Notes: generated by a model not told the origin, from the sequence alone. A stretch of DNA of 64,000 nucleotides from an uncultured Collinsella sp. (GCA_900756765.1 CAAELE010000001.1:62001-126000); one strand, 5' to 3'; shown: positions 1-8,680, counted from the first letter of the stretch. Translations and numbers: made by a program.

Positions 1-2
1 TC

Positions 3-650
3 ATCCGCCTGGCAACCGAATCGGGCAACCGACGCGACGTGGATATCAACTTTCCCTTCGACGCCACGTCCACCCCTGCGCAGGTTATGGAGCGCATGGA
101 GGGACTCTACCAGACCACGCTGGCCGAGACGCAGGAGCTGCTCGACCCCACGCAGCTTGACCACGCCGCCAAGCTCATCGCGAACGTCCGACAGGTCGAC
201 ATCTACACGGGCTCGCACAACCTCTATCCAGCGGGAATGTTCCGCGATCGTCTACTCTCCGCCGGTAAAAGCGCGACGTGCCACAACGGTGTCGAGGCCC
301 AGGTGCGAACGGCCCTCGCCTCGGGTCCCGACCATGCGGCAATCGTCATCTCCTACAGCGGCCTTGCCCCCAACCTCAAGGACATCTTGCCGATCCTCAG
401 CAGCCGGCATGTCCCGGTCATCGTCATCGGCACGCCTTATTGCGCTCGCATTCACCCCGGCTTTGCCGCCTACCTTACGGTGAGTGACCACGAGAGCATG
501 ACGCATCGCATCACGCAGTTCGCCAGCCACATCGCCGTGCAATACGTACTCGATTCGCTCTACAGCAGCTACTTCGCCAAAGATTACGCCCGCTGCTCCG
601 AATTCCTAGAGCGCTCATTCCCCTACACCCGCCTCCCGGGGCTTAAGTGA
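3..650 (+). CDS. MurR/RpiR-family regulator, C-terminal part (partial)
   Basis: The reading frame is open at the left window edge, so the N-terminal HTH_6 domain and the true start lie outside. What remains is a sugar isomerase (SIS) domain of about 170 residues, with the phosphosugar-binding pattern ISYSGLAPNLKDILPIL in the middle. RpiR regulators bind a sugar phosphate through SIS and control sugar catabolic genes. The stop codon is followed directly by a cluster of GGGGACGTTCTTAA repeats. The target genes are not visible. The family call is firm from the SIS motif; the effector is unknown. Confidence 0.8.
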   Translation: MRLATESGNRRDVDINFPFDATSTPAQVMERMEGLYQTTLAETQELLDPTQLDHAAKLIANVRQVDIYTGSHNLYPAGMFRDRLLSAGKSATCHNGVEAQVRTALASGPDHAAIVISYSGLAPNLKDILPILSSRHVPVIVIGTPYCARIHPGFAAYLTVSDHESMTHRITQFASHIAVQYVLDSLYSSYFAKDYARCSEFLERSFPYTRLPGLK

Positions 651-652
651 GT

Positions 653-735
653 AGTCATTGGGGACGTTCTTAAACGACTAGCCAAACAAGAACGTCCCCA
701 ACGACTAGTCGTTTAAGAACGTCCCCAACGACTAC
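653..735. repeat. Cluster of GGGGACGTTCTTAA-type dispersed repeats
   Basis: Three copies of a unit of the form TCATTGGGGACGTTCTTAAA plus CGACTAG lie in both orientations just after the stop codon of the preceding gene. The same unit recurs near 5180, 11925, 39950, 48455 and 51950-52220. Opposed copies can form hairpins. Confidence 0.85.
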
Positions 736-807
736 CCATCCGGAGCAAGACAACGCCGCAGGTAGAGAACGGACAGCGAGCGACGTCCAGAGCGAACAAG
801 TTGGCAT

Positions 808-850
808 GAAAAAGGCGAGGCATTGACCTTCTGGTCATGTCTCGCCTTTT
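808..850. terminator. Bidirectional terminator between the RpiR gene and pyrE
   Basis: A hairpin with arms AAAAAGGCGAGGCATTGACC and GGTCATGTCTCGCCTTTT surrounds a 4-nt loop. It has an A-run on the left and a T-run on the right, so it can end transcription from either side. Confidence 0.8.
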
Positions 851-919
851 GAATGACAAATTGTCGCCCTGGGCGGCGCGCAGCGTCGGCCGGTTACGGC
901 GTTTGGTAAAACGCCGTAA

Positions 920-1603
920 CTACTCTCGGGCTCCGTACTGCTCGTAGTAAGCGTCGATGGCGGCCTTGAGCTCGTCGTCGATGACGACCTTACCGTCAAT
1001 CTCGTGGTTGTAGAGGGTCTCGACGACCTCGGCCATGGAGACGATGCTCGCGACGGGGAAACCGTACTTGGCCTCGATCTCCTTCTGCGCGGTGGTCACG
1101 CCACCCTTGCCGACTTCCATGCGGTTGAGGGACACGATGAGGCCCTTGATCTCGACATCGGCAGCAGCCTTTACCTTGGGATAGGTCTCGTCGATGGACT
1201 TGCCGCTGGTGGTGACATCCTCGACCATGACCACGCGGTCGCCGTCCTTGGGCTCATAACCCAGCAGGTTGCCCTTATCGGCACCGTGGTCCTTGGCCTC
1301 CTTGCGGTCGCAGCAGTACTTGACCTCCTTGCCGTACAGCTCGTGGTAGGCAATCGCGGTCACGACGGCCAGGGGAATGCCCTTGTAGGCCGGCCCAAAC
1401 AGCACGTCAAAGTCGTCGCCAAAGTTATCGTGGATAGCCTGGGCGTAATACTCGCCCAGCTTCTTGAGCTGGTAGCCCGTCACGTAAGCACCGGCGTTCA
1501 TAAAGAACGGGGACTGACGGCCGCTCTTGAGCGTAAAGCTGCCGAACTTAAGGACGTCGGACTCGACCATAAACTTGATGAACTCTTGCTTGTAAGCCTC
1601 CAT
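920..1603 (-). CDS. pyrE: Orotate phosphoribosyltransferase
   Basis: The protein has 227 aa. It converts orotate and PRPP to orotidine 5'-phosphate in de novo pyrimidine synthesis, in the cytoplasm. The PRPP-binding signature VVMVEDVTTSGKS is present, and the N-terminal FGSFTLKSGRQSPFF stretch is typical of the family. The ATG at 1603 follows an AGGAG site at good spacing; in-frame extension further upstream has no such site. The gene stands alone between terminator-like and leader sequences, without other pyr genes. The length is slightly above that of E. coli PyrE. Confidence 0.93.
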   Translation of the reverse strand: MEAYKQEFIKFMVESDVLKFGSFTLKSGRQSPFFMNAGAYVTGYQLKKLGEYYAQAIHDNFGDDFDVLFGPAYKGIPLAVVTAIAYHELYGKEVKYCCDRKEAKDHGADKGNLLGYEPKDGDRVVMVEDVTTSGKSIDETYPKVKAAADVEIKGLIVSLNRMEVGKGGVTTAQKEIEAKYGFPVASIVSMAEVVETLYNHEIDGKVVIDDELKAAIDAYYEQYGARE

Positions 1604-1734
1604 GCGGGCTCCTCTCGTAATCGCGTACGTGCTCTCCAGTTTAGCGCAGGCGAAGCGTCGATGCGGGCGCGCTTTGAGGCCACGGCATTCTGTAAAGGCT
1701 TTGTCAGAGGGAATGGTTTTCCGAACAAATGGGG

Positions 1735-1763
1735 TTGACATGTCAAACCCCCTCATCAAGAAT
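1735..1763 (+). promoter_or_regulatory. Candidate promoter for the mgtA leader
   Basis: A perfect TTGACA is followed after 17 nt by AAGAAT (4 of 6 matches to the -10 consensus). It would start a leader of about 270 nt before mgtA. The -35 lies within an imperfect palindrome (GGGGTTGACATGTCAAACCCC region), which could be an operator. No start-site data exist. Confidence 0.45.
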
Positions 1764-1830
1764 ACGGGCGGATTAAAAAGGGGTACGAGATACCCAAAGC
1801 GCGCTGCGCTCAGCCTTTAGGAGGTGTGCC

Positions 1831-1902
1831 ATGGAAGGCAGTCCTAGTCGAAAAACCTGCATGTCGCCCTCGGCACGCCGCGAGGACTCCGCATCCGCAT
1901 AA
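1831..1902 (+). CDS. Small ORF in the mgtA leader (candidate leader peptide)
   Basis: A 23-codon ORF starts with ATG six bases after a strong AGGAGG site. The peptide starts MEGSPSRKTCMSPSARREDS and ends SASA. It lies about 140 nt upstream of the magnesium ATPase start and ends just before a stable hairpin. In enterobacteria mgtA is preceded by the MgtL leader peptide, which links translation to transcription. This ORF is not similar in sequence, so only the arrangement is analogous. It could also be a chance ORF, but the ribosome-binding site is better than that of many real genes here. Confidence 0.45.
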   Translation: MEGSPSRKTCMSPSARREDSASA

Positions 1903-1923
1903 CCACCAACAACAGATCGTCAA

Positions 1924-1960
1924 AACCACCACAAAGATGCCTGCCCCCTTTGTGGTGGTT
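1924..1960. repeat. CCACCACAAAG palindrome in the mgtA leader
   Basis: Perfect 13-bp arms AACCACCACAAAG and CTTTGTGGTGGTT flank an 11-nt loop. The same palindrome type occurs at 22279-22315 and 23622-23654. Here it sits between the small ORF and mgtA and could act as a terminator or anti-terminator hairpin, although no T-run follows. Confidence 0.75.
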
Positions 1961-2043
1961 CGCGAGCATGACGTGAGCGACATCTAGGTTTTTTGCAATT
2001 CAATACGACACGTACGCTAACTCCCTTCGACAAGGAGGACCCT

Positions 2044-4812
2044 ATGCTGATGCTCAAAACCGCCACGGTACTCGAAGCTATCTCCAAGCGCCGCCGCACG
2101 GCGCGCCCTGCCGCTCACACCGGCCTGTCCAAGAACACCATATTCGCCGCCACCCATAGTGCCGAGGACGCCCTCGTACTGCTCGACGCCACGGCAAACG
2201 GCCTCACCGCCGAGCAGGCAACCGAGCGCCTGGACGCCTCCGGCCCCAACACCATCGAGGCACCGACCAAGACGCTCGCCCACCGCATCGCCGACGCCTT
2301 CATCGATCCCTTCGCCGGCATCCTCGCCGCGCTCGCGCTGGTCTCGCTCTACATCGACGTGCTCGCCGTGCCCGAGCCGCAGCGCGACCCCTCCACGGTC
2401 ATCGTCATCGGCATCATGCTGCTGGTATCGGGCGGCATGAAGTTTATCCAGGAAGCCCGCAGCGGCAATGCGGCAGAGGCCCTCAAGGACCTGGTCTCCA
2501 ACACTTGCACCGCCCTGCGCGACGGCGAGCGCGTCGAGATCCCCTTCGACGAGCTCGTCCCCGGCGATGTGATCCGTCTCTCTGCCGGCGATATGGTGCC
2601 GGCCGATGCCCGCATCATCACCGCGCGCGATCTGTTTGTGATCGAGTCCGCGCTCACCGGCGAGAGCGAGGCCGTCGAGAAGACAGCTGCCATCACCGTC
2701 GTCGAGGGTGCCGACGGCTCCGCGCTGCCACTCTCTGCCTGCAAGAACATCGTCTTTACCGGCACCTCCGTGCAAAACGGCACCGCCATGGCGCTTGTCG
2801 TAGCCATCGGCTCGGACACTTACCTGGGCAGCATCGCCAAGATGCTCAACGGGCGCGGCGAGAAGAGCGCGTTTGACCGCGGTGTCTCGAGCGTCTCCAT
2901 GTTGCTCGCACGCCTCATGCTCGTTATGGCGCCGGCCGTCTTTGCCATCAACGCCGCCACCAAGGGCAACGTCATCGACGCGCTGCTGTTCGCCACGAGC
3001 GTGGGCGCGGGCATCACGCCGCAGATGCTTCCCGTCATCGTGACCACGAGCCTGTCACAGGGCGCCAAGGACCTCGCCCGTCGCCAGGTTATCGTCAAGG
3101 AGCTGCCGGCGATTCAAAACCTGGGTGCCATGGACGTCCTGTGCTGCGACAAGACCGGCACCCTCACCGAAGACTGCATCGTGCTCGAGCGCTACCTCAA
3201 TACCGACGGCAACGAGGACACACGCGTGCTGCGCCATGCGTTTTTGAACAGCTTCTTCCAGACCGGCCTCAAAAACCTTATCGACCTGGCCGTTATCGAC
3301 CGTGCCGATGTGACGCCCTCGACCGTCGCGCCCGATTCCATGCTGGGCCAGAGCCTGCGCGACCGTTACACCAAGGTCGACGAGGTTCCCTTCGATTTCT
3401 CACGCCGTCGCCTGAGCGTAGTTGTCTCCGACGCCCAGGGCAAAACCCAGATGGTTACCAAGGGAGCTGCCGAGGAAATGCTCGAGATCTGCTCCTTTGT
3501 CGAGGTCAACGGTATCGCCCGGCCACTCGCCGAAGACAAGCTCGCCCAAATTCGCAAGCAGGTCGCCGATCTTAACGCCGAGGGCCTGCGCGTGATTGCC
3601 GTGGCGCAGAAAACCGACCCGCGCTGCGTGGGCGAGTTTAGCATCGCCGACGAATGCGACATGGTGCTGATGGGCTTTTTGGCCTTCCTCGATCCACCCA
3701 AAGCAAGTGCCGCGGGCGTCGTCGCCACCCTCGAGGCCAAGGGCGTGGCGGTCAAGGTCCTGACCGGCGACAACGACCGCGTCGCCGCCACCGTCTGCGA
3801 GCAGATCGGCATCGACGCGAGCAACGTCTTGCTCGGCTCCGAGATCGATGCGCTCGATGACACCGAGCTTGCCGAGCGAGCCGAGAAAACCCATCTCTTT
3901 GCCAAGCTCTCGCCGCTGCAGAAGGCACGCCTGGTGCGCGTCATGCGCGAGCTGCTCGGCCACACCGTGGGCTTTATGGGCGACGGCATCAACGACGCCG
4001 CCGCCATGCGCGCGAGCGACTGCGGCATCTCGGTCGACTCCGCCGTCGACATTGCCAAGGAATCTGCCGATATCATCTTGCTTCAGAAGGACCTGGGCGT
4101 GCTCGAGCGCGGCATCATCGAAGGCCGCCGCACCTACGGCAACCTGCTCAAGTACCTCAAGACCACGGTGAGCTCCAACTTTGGCAACGTGCTGTCCGTG
4201 ACCGTCGCGAGCCTGTTCTTGCCGTTTTTGCCCATGAGCGCCCTGCAACTGGTGCTGTTGTCGCTGGTCTACGAGATCGTATGCATCGCGCTGCCGTGGG
4301 ACACCGTCGACGACGCCTGGACTGCCCGTCCGCGCGCCTGGGACGCCGCGTCCATCAAGGGCTTTATGCTCGAGCTGGGCCCCGTGAGCTCACTGTTTGA
4401 CATCGTGACCTTCGCCGCGCTCTTCTTTGTGGTGTGCCCCGCCGCCGTGGGCGCAAGCTGGTCCGAGCTTGCCGCCGCGGGCAATGTCACGGGTATGGCG
4501 ACCTTCGCTGCACTCTTCCAGAGCGGCTGGTTTGTCGAGTCCATGTGGTCGCAGACACTCGTGGTCCACATGCTGCGCTCCCCGCATCTGCCGAGCCCGC
4601 GCGACCACGCCGCGCCCGCACTGTGCGTTCTCACCGTGCTGGGTCTGGCGCTCGTCACCTGGCTGCCGGCAAGCCCCATCGCCGATGCGCTCGGCCTCAT
4701 GACACTGCCCGCGGGCTTTTTCGCGCTGCTCATCGGCATCGTCACCGCCTACATCGCGCTCACCCAGCTGGCAAAGCGCCGCTACATCGTCCGCCACGGC
4801 GAGCTACTGTAG
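2044..4812 (+). CDS. mgtA: Magnesium-translocating P-type ATPase (P3B, MgtA/MgtB type)
   Basis: The protein has 922 aa, the usual size for MgtA. It imports Mg2+ at the cost of ATP in the cytoplasmic membrane. Landmarks are the actuator TGES at about 205-208, the phosphorylated Asp in DKTGTLT at about 369-375, the hinge GDGIND at about 646-651, and a C-terminal block of membrane helices with the family's VSSNFGNVLSV stretch. The ATG at 2044 has AAGGAGG at ideal spacing; an upstream in-frame TTG at 1993 lacks a site. The leader holds a small ORF and a hairpin, which suggests regulation after initiation. Two other magnesium-related loci lie at 36.5-39.6 kb and 43.6-45 kb. Confidence 0.92.
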   Translation: MLMLKTATVLEAISKRRRTARPAAHTGLSKNTIFAATHSAEDALVLLDATANGLTAEQATERLDASGPNTIEAPTKTLAHRIADAFIDPFAGILAALALVSLYIDVLAVPEPQRDPSTVIVIGIMLLVSGGMKFIQEARSGNAAEALKDLVSNTCTALRDGERVEIPFDELVPGDVIRLSAGDMVPADARIITARDLFVIESALTGESEAVEKTAAITVVEGADGSALPLSACKNIVFTGTSVQNGTAMALVVAIGSDTYLGSIAKMLNGRGEKSAFDRGVSSVSMLLARLMLVMAPAVFAINAATKGNVIDALLFATSVGAGITPQMLPVIVTTSLSQGAKDLARRQVIVKELPAIQNLGAMDVLCCDKTGTLTEDCIVLERYLNTDGNEDTRVLRHAFLNSFFQTGLKNLIDLAVIDRADVTPSTVAPDSMLGQSLRDRYTKVDEVPFDFSRRRLSVVVSDAQGKTQMVTKGAAEEMLEICSFVEVNGIARPLAEDKLAQIRKQVADLNAEGLRVIAVAQKTDPRCVGEFSIADECDMVLMGFLAFLDPPKASAAGVVATLEAKGVAVKVLTGDNDRVAATVCEQIGIDASNVLLGSEIDALDDTELAERAEKTHLFAKLSPLQKARLVRVMRELLGHTVGFMGDGINDAAAMRASDCGISVDSAVDIAKESADIILLQKDLGVLERGIIEGRRTYGNLLKYLKTTVSSNFGNVLSVTVASLFLPFLPMSALQLVLLSLVYEIVCIALPWDTVDDAWTARPRAWDAASIKGFMLELGPVSSLFDIVTFAALFFVVCPAAVGASWSELAAAGNVTGMATFAALFQSGWFVESMWSQTLVVHMLRSPHLPSPRDHAAPALCVLTVLGLALVTWLPASPIADALGLMTLPAGFFALLIGIVTAYIALTQLAKRRYIVRHGELL

Positions 4813-4912
4813 CAAGCAGGTGGAAAACACCCTGCCAGCTGCCGTTACCGCTACCGCAGCTGCCGACGCCGTTGCCGTTGCCTCTGCCGCCGCCGCAGTC
4901 TATCCCCTCAGC

Positions 4913-4979
4913 AGTTGCGGTGAAATAGTTCCTGTTTAAAGCCCCCTGACTTTAATTTAGGGACTATTCCACCGCAACT
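4913..4979. repeat. Inverted repeat with TTGCGGTGGAATAGT arms
   Basis: Two 21-nt arms, matching at 19 positions, enclose about 25 nt of AT-rich sequence. A related palindrome (TGCGACGGAATGG arms) lies at 5202-5260. It follows mgtA and may serve as its terminator. Between 4813 and 4912 I see only low-complexity GCCGTTGCC-like sequence. Confidence 0.7.
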
Positions 4980-4993
4980 TATTGGAGGATTAG

Positions 4994-5113
4994 CTAGTCC
5001 TTGGGCGTCCAGGACCAGAAGAAGTTGATTAGGGACACACGCGAGGCGGCACCGGTCTTTTTGTTGATCGAGGAAATGTGACAGTTGAGCGTTGAGCGCG
5101 GAATCGGAACATA
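4994..5113 (-). pseudogene. Relic of a LuxR-type HTH gene (C-terminal fragment)
   Basis: The minus strand encodes about 39 residues ending in a stop. They include STLNCHISSINKKTGAASR, which matches the recognition-helix region of LuxR/GerE domains (TVk.Hi..i..Ktg..sR..Li). No start codon, receiver or membrane domain precedes it in frame, and the sequence upstream does not read as protein. I take it as the 3' end of a deleted regulator gene. A very short functional gene is unlikely. Confidence 0.6.
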
Positions 5114-5175
5114 CGGGTGCAAAATCCCCACCAAGATCGTCGGTAGCAAGTGCCAGTCCATCCCACATCACGACC

Positions 5176-5260
5176 ACTCATTTAAGTGCGTCCCCAATGA
5201 GTGCGACGGAATGGCCCCCTTGGCAGCTTAAAGCCGTCATGCAGGAACCATTCCGTCGCA
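5176..5260. repeat. GGGGAC-family repeat followed by a TGCGACGGAATGG palindrome
   Basis: ACTCATTTAAGTGCGTCCCC at about 5177-5196 belongs to the dispersed family. It leads into a palindrome with 13-nt arms at 5202-5214 and 5248-5260. No gene is visible between 5114 and 5303. Confidence 0.7.
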
Positions 5261-5303
5261 ACCTCATGAAAGGGACTGGGTTGTAAATGTTGGAGAAGAG
5301 CCG

Positions 5304-6617
5304 TTAGCGCCCGGGCGTCAGGATCACCAGCGCGTCGTGCTCAAAGGGATGCTGAGCCACGCGCACGGTGCCGTCACCGTTGTCGCGAACGGGCAGCTTG
5401 GCGATGCGCTTGTCCTCCATGTCGAGGACCGTCGCCGTCCAGCCGCGCGCGCCGTCGAGCTTAAACTTGAGCGCCGTGGTGCGCGGCAGGTACGTGACGA
5501 CACGATCGCCAACGCGCGCCACGCGAATGGCCTCGCGTGCATCATCGAGAAGCTCCTGCGCGGGGACCACGGCAAGTGCGTCGTCGCCAGCCGTAGCACC
5601 CAGACCGGCAAGCACGTGCTCGATCGCGCCAAAGTCCCAAACGCCCGCAAATTGCAGACACTCCTGCCAGCGGAACGGCATGTCGAAGCCCTCGCCCAGC
5701 ACCGAGCCCTGACTCTTGCTGGTCTGCCAGTTCCAAACACCGTGCGCGCCATAGGTCACACCCGCGCTGGCGCCGGCAAGGATCGACGACCACACGCTCG
5801 CGCGGCAGTCCTGCGCGGTAAAACGCCAGTACACGTTGCGCGACGCACCCATCTGCTCGTAACAGGGCTCGGAGTTGACCATCGGCTTTTTGGGGTAGTT
5901 GGCGATAAAGTCCTGCGGCAGGCGCCATGCCTCGGGCTGGCCCTCGTAGTTATGACCGGGCTGGAACATGTAAAAGTCCAAGCGGTCCAGGTACTGTGCC
6001 GGGATGGTACGGTTGCCGCGGTTGATATGCATGGTGCGCAACGCCTCGGGCGCGCGTTTGATGACCTCGTCTAGGGCGTCCTCGTAATAGGCGATCGCCT
6101 CGTCGCTGGTAAAGTCGGTATCGCCCGTCACCACGTAGACGGGGTCGAACTCGCCCAGGTTCTCGACGACGCGGGCAACGTGGGCACGGACCTCCTCGCG
6201 CGGCATAACCTCGGCACCGTAATGCTCGGCAATCTTGGCGCCCCAGGTACCGGGCACGTAGTTGCACCACATAAGTACGAGCGCCGGACGAATGCCATGC
6301 TCGACGGCAGCGCGACACATGGCAGCAGCGCGGTCCCAGTACGCCTGGTTGGGACGGGACCAATCAAAGTGCACGCCGTCCTCGCTGGCATAGGGCCAAA
6401 TGCCCAGATCGGGGCAGCAGCGATCCCACTGCGGCAGCGTGTTAATCTGCAGCACGTTCATGCCCTGCTCGGCGCGACGGGTCAGATAGTAGTCCCAATC
6501 GGCCTCGGTAATGCTCGTAAACGCGCTCCAGCACGTATCGGCAAACCAAAAGAACGGTTTGCCCTCGCACAAAAAGCCGTCCTGACGACCGTTAACGGTC
6601 AGCTTTCCCAAACTCAT
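5304..6617 (-). CDS. Apiosidase-like glycoside hydrolase (DUF4038, GH140-related)
   Basis: The protein has 437 aa: an apiosidase-like TIM barrel over roughly 1-350 and a beta-rich C-terminal domain. Conserved features are GKPFFWFADTCW near the N-terminus, Asp166 in VTGDTDF and Glu250 in VNSEPCYE, which match the positions expected for the acid/base and nucleophile of GH140-type enzymes. There is no signal peptide, so it acts in the cytoplasm, unlike secreted RG-II apiosidases. The start at 6617 is chosen because AAGG lies about 8 nt upstream. It follows the PTS gene on the same strand after a terminator-like hairpin. The likely substrate is a phosphorylated or imported pentose glycoside; this is inference. 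Confidence 0.72.
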   Translation of the reverse strand: MSLGKLTVNGRQDGFLCEGKPFFWFADTCWSAFTSITEADWDYYLTRRAEQGMNVLQINTLPQWDRCCPDLGIWPYASEDGVHFDWSRPNQAYWDRAAAMCRAAVEHGIRPALVLMWCNYVPGTWGAKIAEHYGAEVMPREEVRAHVARVVENLGEFDPVYVVTGDTDFTSDEAIAYYEDALDEVIKRAPEALRTMHINRGNRTIPAQYLDRLDFYMFQPGHNYEGQPEAWRLPQDFIANYPKKPMVNSEPCYEQMGASRNVYWRFTAQDCRASVWSSILAGASAGVTYGAHGVWNWQTSKSQGSVLGEGFDMPFRWQECLQFAGVWDFGAIEHVLAGLGATAGDDALAVVPAQELLDDAREAIRVARVGDRVVTYLPRTTALKFKLDGARGWTATVLDMEDKRIAKLPVRDNGDGTVRVAQHPFEHDALVILTPGR

Positions 6618-6754
6618 CTGCATGTCCTTTCGTTTGATAAAGGAGTTGCGAACCGGCAGATTCTTTCGCGGTAACCCCGCGCGAAAGCCTCCGTCGTTTA
6701 GCAAGCCCTTGTGGGCGGGCACCTCCCATCCCAATCAGTCTACCTTGTAAGAAA

Positions 6755-6782
6755 GCCCCGCCGGGCTTGCGCCTGACGGGGC
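6755..6782 (-). terminator. Hairpin after the PTS gene
   Basis: GCCCCGCCGGGC and GCCTGACGGGGC form a 12-bp stem with a 4-nt loop downstream of the PTS stop codon. The minus-strand product has only a short T-run (CTTTC), so some read-through into the hydrolase gene is possible. Confidence 0.65.
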
Positions 6783-6825
6783 CCTGTCGTGTAGGTAAGG
6801 TCGTATGTGACCGAATGGCTTGGCC

Positions 6826-8253
6826 TTAGGCCTCCATCTCGGCGAGCTCCTCCTTGGAGAAGCCAGTGGCAAAGACGACGGCAGCGGCGATGACAAAGGA
6901 GATGGCCATACCGACGATAGCCCAGACGGTGTTCATCTGGCCACCCTGCAGGTAGTTGGTGAAGACCAGGAAGTTGGAGGCACCGCCGGCCAGGTAGTAG
7001 GTAACACCCATGAGGCCGGAGAACACAGCGCCGATGGCACCGCCGATGAACATACCGAGCATGGTACGACGGAAGCGCATGAGGATACCGAAGAGCGCGG
7101 GCTCGGTGACGCCGCCGGCGATGGCGGAGATGACGTAGCCCAGGGCAAGACCCTTCTCGTCGGGGTTCTTCATCTTGAGGAAGGCACCGAAGGCGCAGCC
7201 CCAGACAGCGGCCATAGCGCAGTTGGTGGAAACGAAGACGAAGGGATCGTAGCCGGCGGCGATGATCTGAACCTGAGCGAGCAGGATGACGGGCATGTGC
7301 ATGCCGCAGACCACGAAGAGCTGCCAGAAGGCGCCGAGGATGGCCATGACGATCAGGATACCGATACCGCCAAGGTCAGCAAGACCAAAGAGGGCGTTGG
7401 CGATAACGTTGCCGAGCTCGTTGCCGATCGGGGCAAGAACGATGAAGGCGATGGGGATCGTGACAATCATGGTGCAGAACGGCGTGAAGACCGTGGACAG
7501 CACGTCGGGCATGACCTTCTTAAAGAACTTCTCAACAAAGTACAGGACGGGCACCGAGAGGATGATCGGCAGGACGGACTGCTGGTAGTTGGCGGCGGCA
7601 ATCTGAATGCCGTAGACGGAGATGATTCCGCCACCCTCCTGAGTCGCGACACTCACAACGGACGGGGCCATGAGAGCGCCGCCGAGGAGCATGCCCAGAA
7701 CCGGAGAGGCGCCGAGCTTCTTAGCAGCGGCATAGCCCAGGTAGATGGGGATAAAGGTAAACGTGGCCTCGTACAGGGTGGTGTAGAGGAACGTGTAGGT
7801 CGGATCGGTATCGGAGATAACGCCGAGCATGGTGGGACCAAGAACCGCAGCGATGGTGCGGAACAGACCGCCGGCCATGAGCAGCGGAATCAGCTGGGTC
7901 ATGGAGCCCGACAGATAGTCGAGGATGATGTTGGGCAGGTTCTTGATCTCGAACTTCTCCTTGGGAGCGTCGAGGTTCTCGTCGACCGCGGCACCCTGCT
8001 TGACGCCGGACATGGCGACGAACTCGGCGAGCACCTTGGGCACGTTCTGGCCGATGATGACCTGGAGCTGGCTGCCGGCGAACTGGCAGCCCAGAACACC
8101 CTTGACCTTCTTGATCTTCTCCACGTCGGCCTTGTTGTTGTCCTTGAGCGTCAGACGCAGGCGCGTCATGCAGTTGGTGGCGACGGTGACATTTTCCGCA
8201 CCGCCCACGAGCTCGAGGACATCGGTGGCAATCTGCTTGTTATCTACTGCCAT
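6826..8253 (-). CDS. PTS transporter, EIIBC of the glucose/beta-glucoside family
   Basis: The protein has 475 aa. The N-terminal EIIB domain (1-85) carries the phosphorylated cysteine in ATNCMTRLRL. The EIIC domain follows with about ten membrane helices. No EIIA domain is fused, so EIIA must come from another gene. It imports a sugar or glycoside and phosphorylates it. The start at 8253 follows GGAGGG; an upstream ATG has no site. Neighbours are an apiosidase-like hydrolase and an intracellular esterase, which points to a plant-type glycoside as substrate. The upstream region has TGTTTAC operator-like sites shared with the isomerase operon near 30.1 kb. Confidence 0.88.
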   Translation of the reverse strand: MAVDNKQIATDVLELVGGAENVTVATNCMTRLRLTLKDNNKADVEKIKKVKGVLGCQFAGSQLQVIIGQNVPKVLAEFVAMSGVKQGAAVDENLDAPKEKFEIKNLPNIILDYLSGSMTQLIPLLMAGGLFRTIAAVLGPTMLGVISDTDPTYTFLYTTLYEATFTFIPIYLGYAAAKKLGASPVLGMLLGGALMAPSVVSVATQEGGGIISVYGIQIAAANYQQSVLPIILSVPVLYFVEKFFKKVMPDVLSTVFTPFCTMIVTIPIAFIVLAPIGNELGNVIANALFGLADLGGIGILIVMAILGAFWQLFVVCGMHMPVILLAQVQIIAAGYDPFVFVSTNCAMAAVWGCAFGAFLKMKNPDEKGLALGYVISAIAGGVTEPALFGILMRFRRTMLGMFIGGAIGAVFSGLMGVTYYLAGGASNFLVFTNYLQGGQMNTVWAIVGMAISFVIAAAVVFATGFSKEELAEMEA

Positions 8254-8359
8254 GGGATCCCTCCCCATATCATCGTGTGCCTAATCGCTTGGGCGCAGGC
8301 ACGCCTTTGGCCCGGTGACTATAACCCCTTACGGTTACCGAACCCTTGGATACGCTGTC

Positions 8360-8382
8360 GTAAACAATCTGTTTACTGAACG
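8360..8382. promoter_or_regulatory. LacI-type operator candidate upstream of the PTS gene
   Basis: GTAAACAATCTGTTTAC is a 7+3+7 palindrome and overlaps TGTTTACTGAACG. TCTGTTTACTGAAC is identical to the minus-strand sequence at 30089-30102, before the isomerase operon. Confidence 0.6.
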
Positions 8383-8560
8383 TTTACAGCGCTTAGTTTA
8401 CACGCAGCGTTGAATTTGTGGCAGTTTTGCCGTTTGCAGTCCGGTGAACGGTAGGAAATCGGGGGTGAACGTAATTGAATGCCAAGGCATTACATATAGT
8501 GCTGTTTATTTATAAATGGCCGTCTACGTGGGATTTTATATAATCTGTCACCCGAATTCC

Positions 8561-8578
8561 TTGTTGACTCATCAACAA
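8561..8578. promoter_or_regulatory. TTGTTGA palindrome over a possible -35 box
   Basis: TTGTTGACTCATCAACAA has 7-bp arms around CTCA and contains TTGACT. A near-identical GTTGACGCATCAAC overlaps the -35 box at 45867-45880. Confidence 0.5.
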
Positions 8579-8680
8579 AAGCCCTGCTAGATAGTAGTAA
8601 ACGAGTGTTTAGTAGTTCATTGAGTGTTTGATTTGACCGTTTACCGAGTTCATCTGCTTATTCTCTAATTCTGCTTTACA

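Noticed and set aside
653..735. CRISPR-like repeat array
   Set aside because: Units are in mixed orientation, with no regular spacers and no cas genes. They belong to a dispersed repeat family.
1770..2043. M-box (ykoK) riboswitch before mgtA
   Set aside because: The conserved TTAGGTGAGGCTCC-type core is absent; TTTAGGAGGTGTGCC there is the ribosome-binding site of the small ORF.
6820..8379. Long plus-strand frame of 519 codons opposite the PTS gene
   Set aside because: It is the antisense shadow of EIIBC: its composition is Gly/Asp/His-rich low complexity and no family pattern is visible, while the minus strand gives a full PTS protein.
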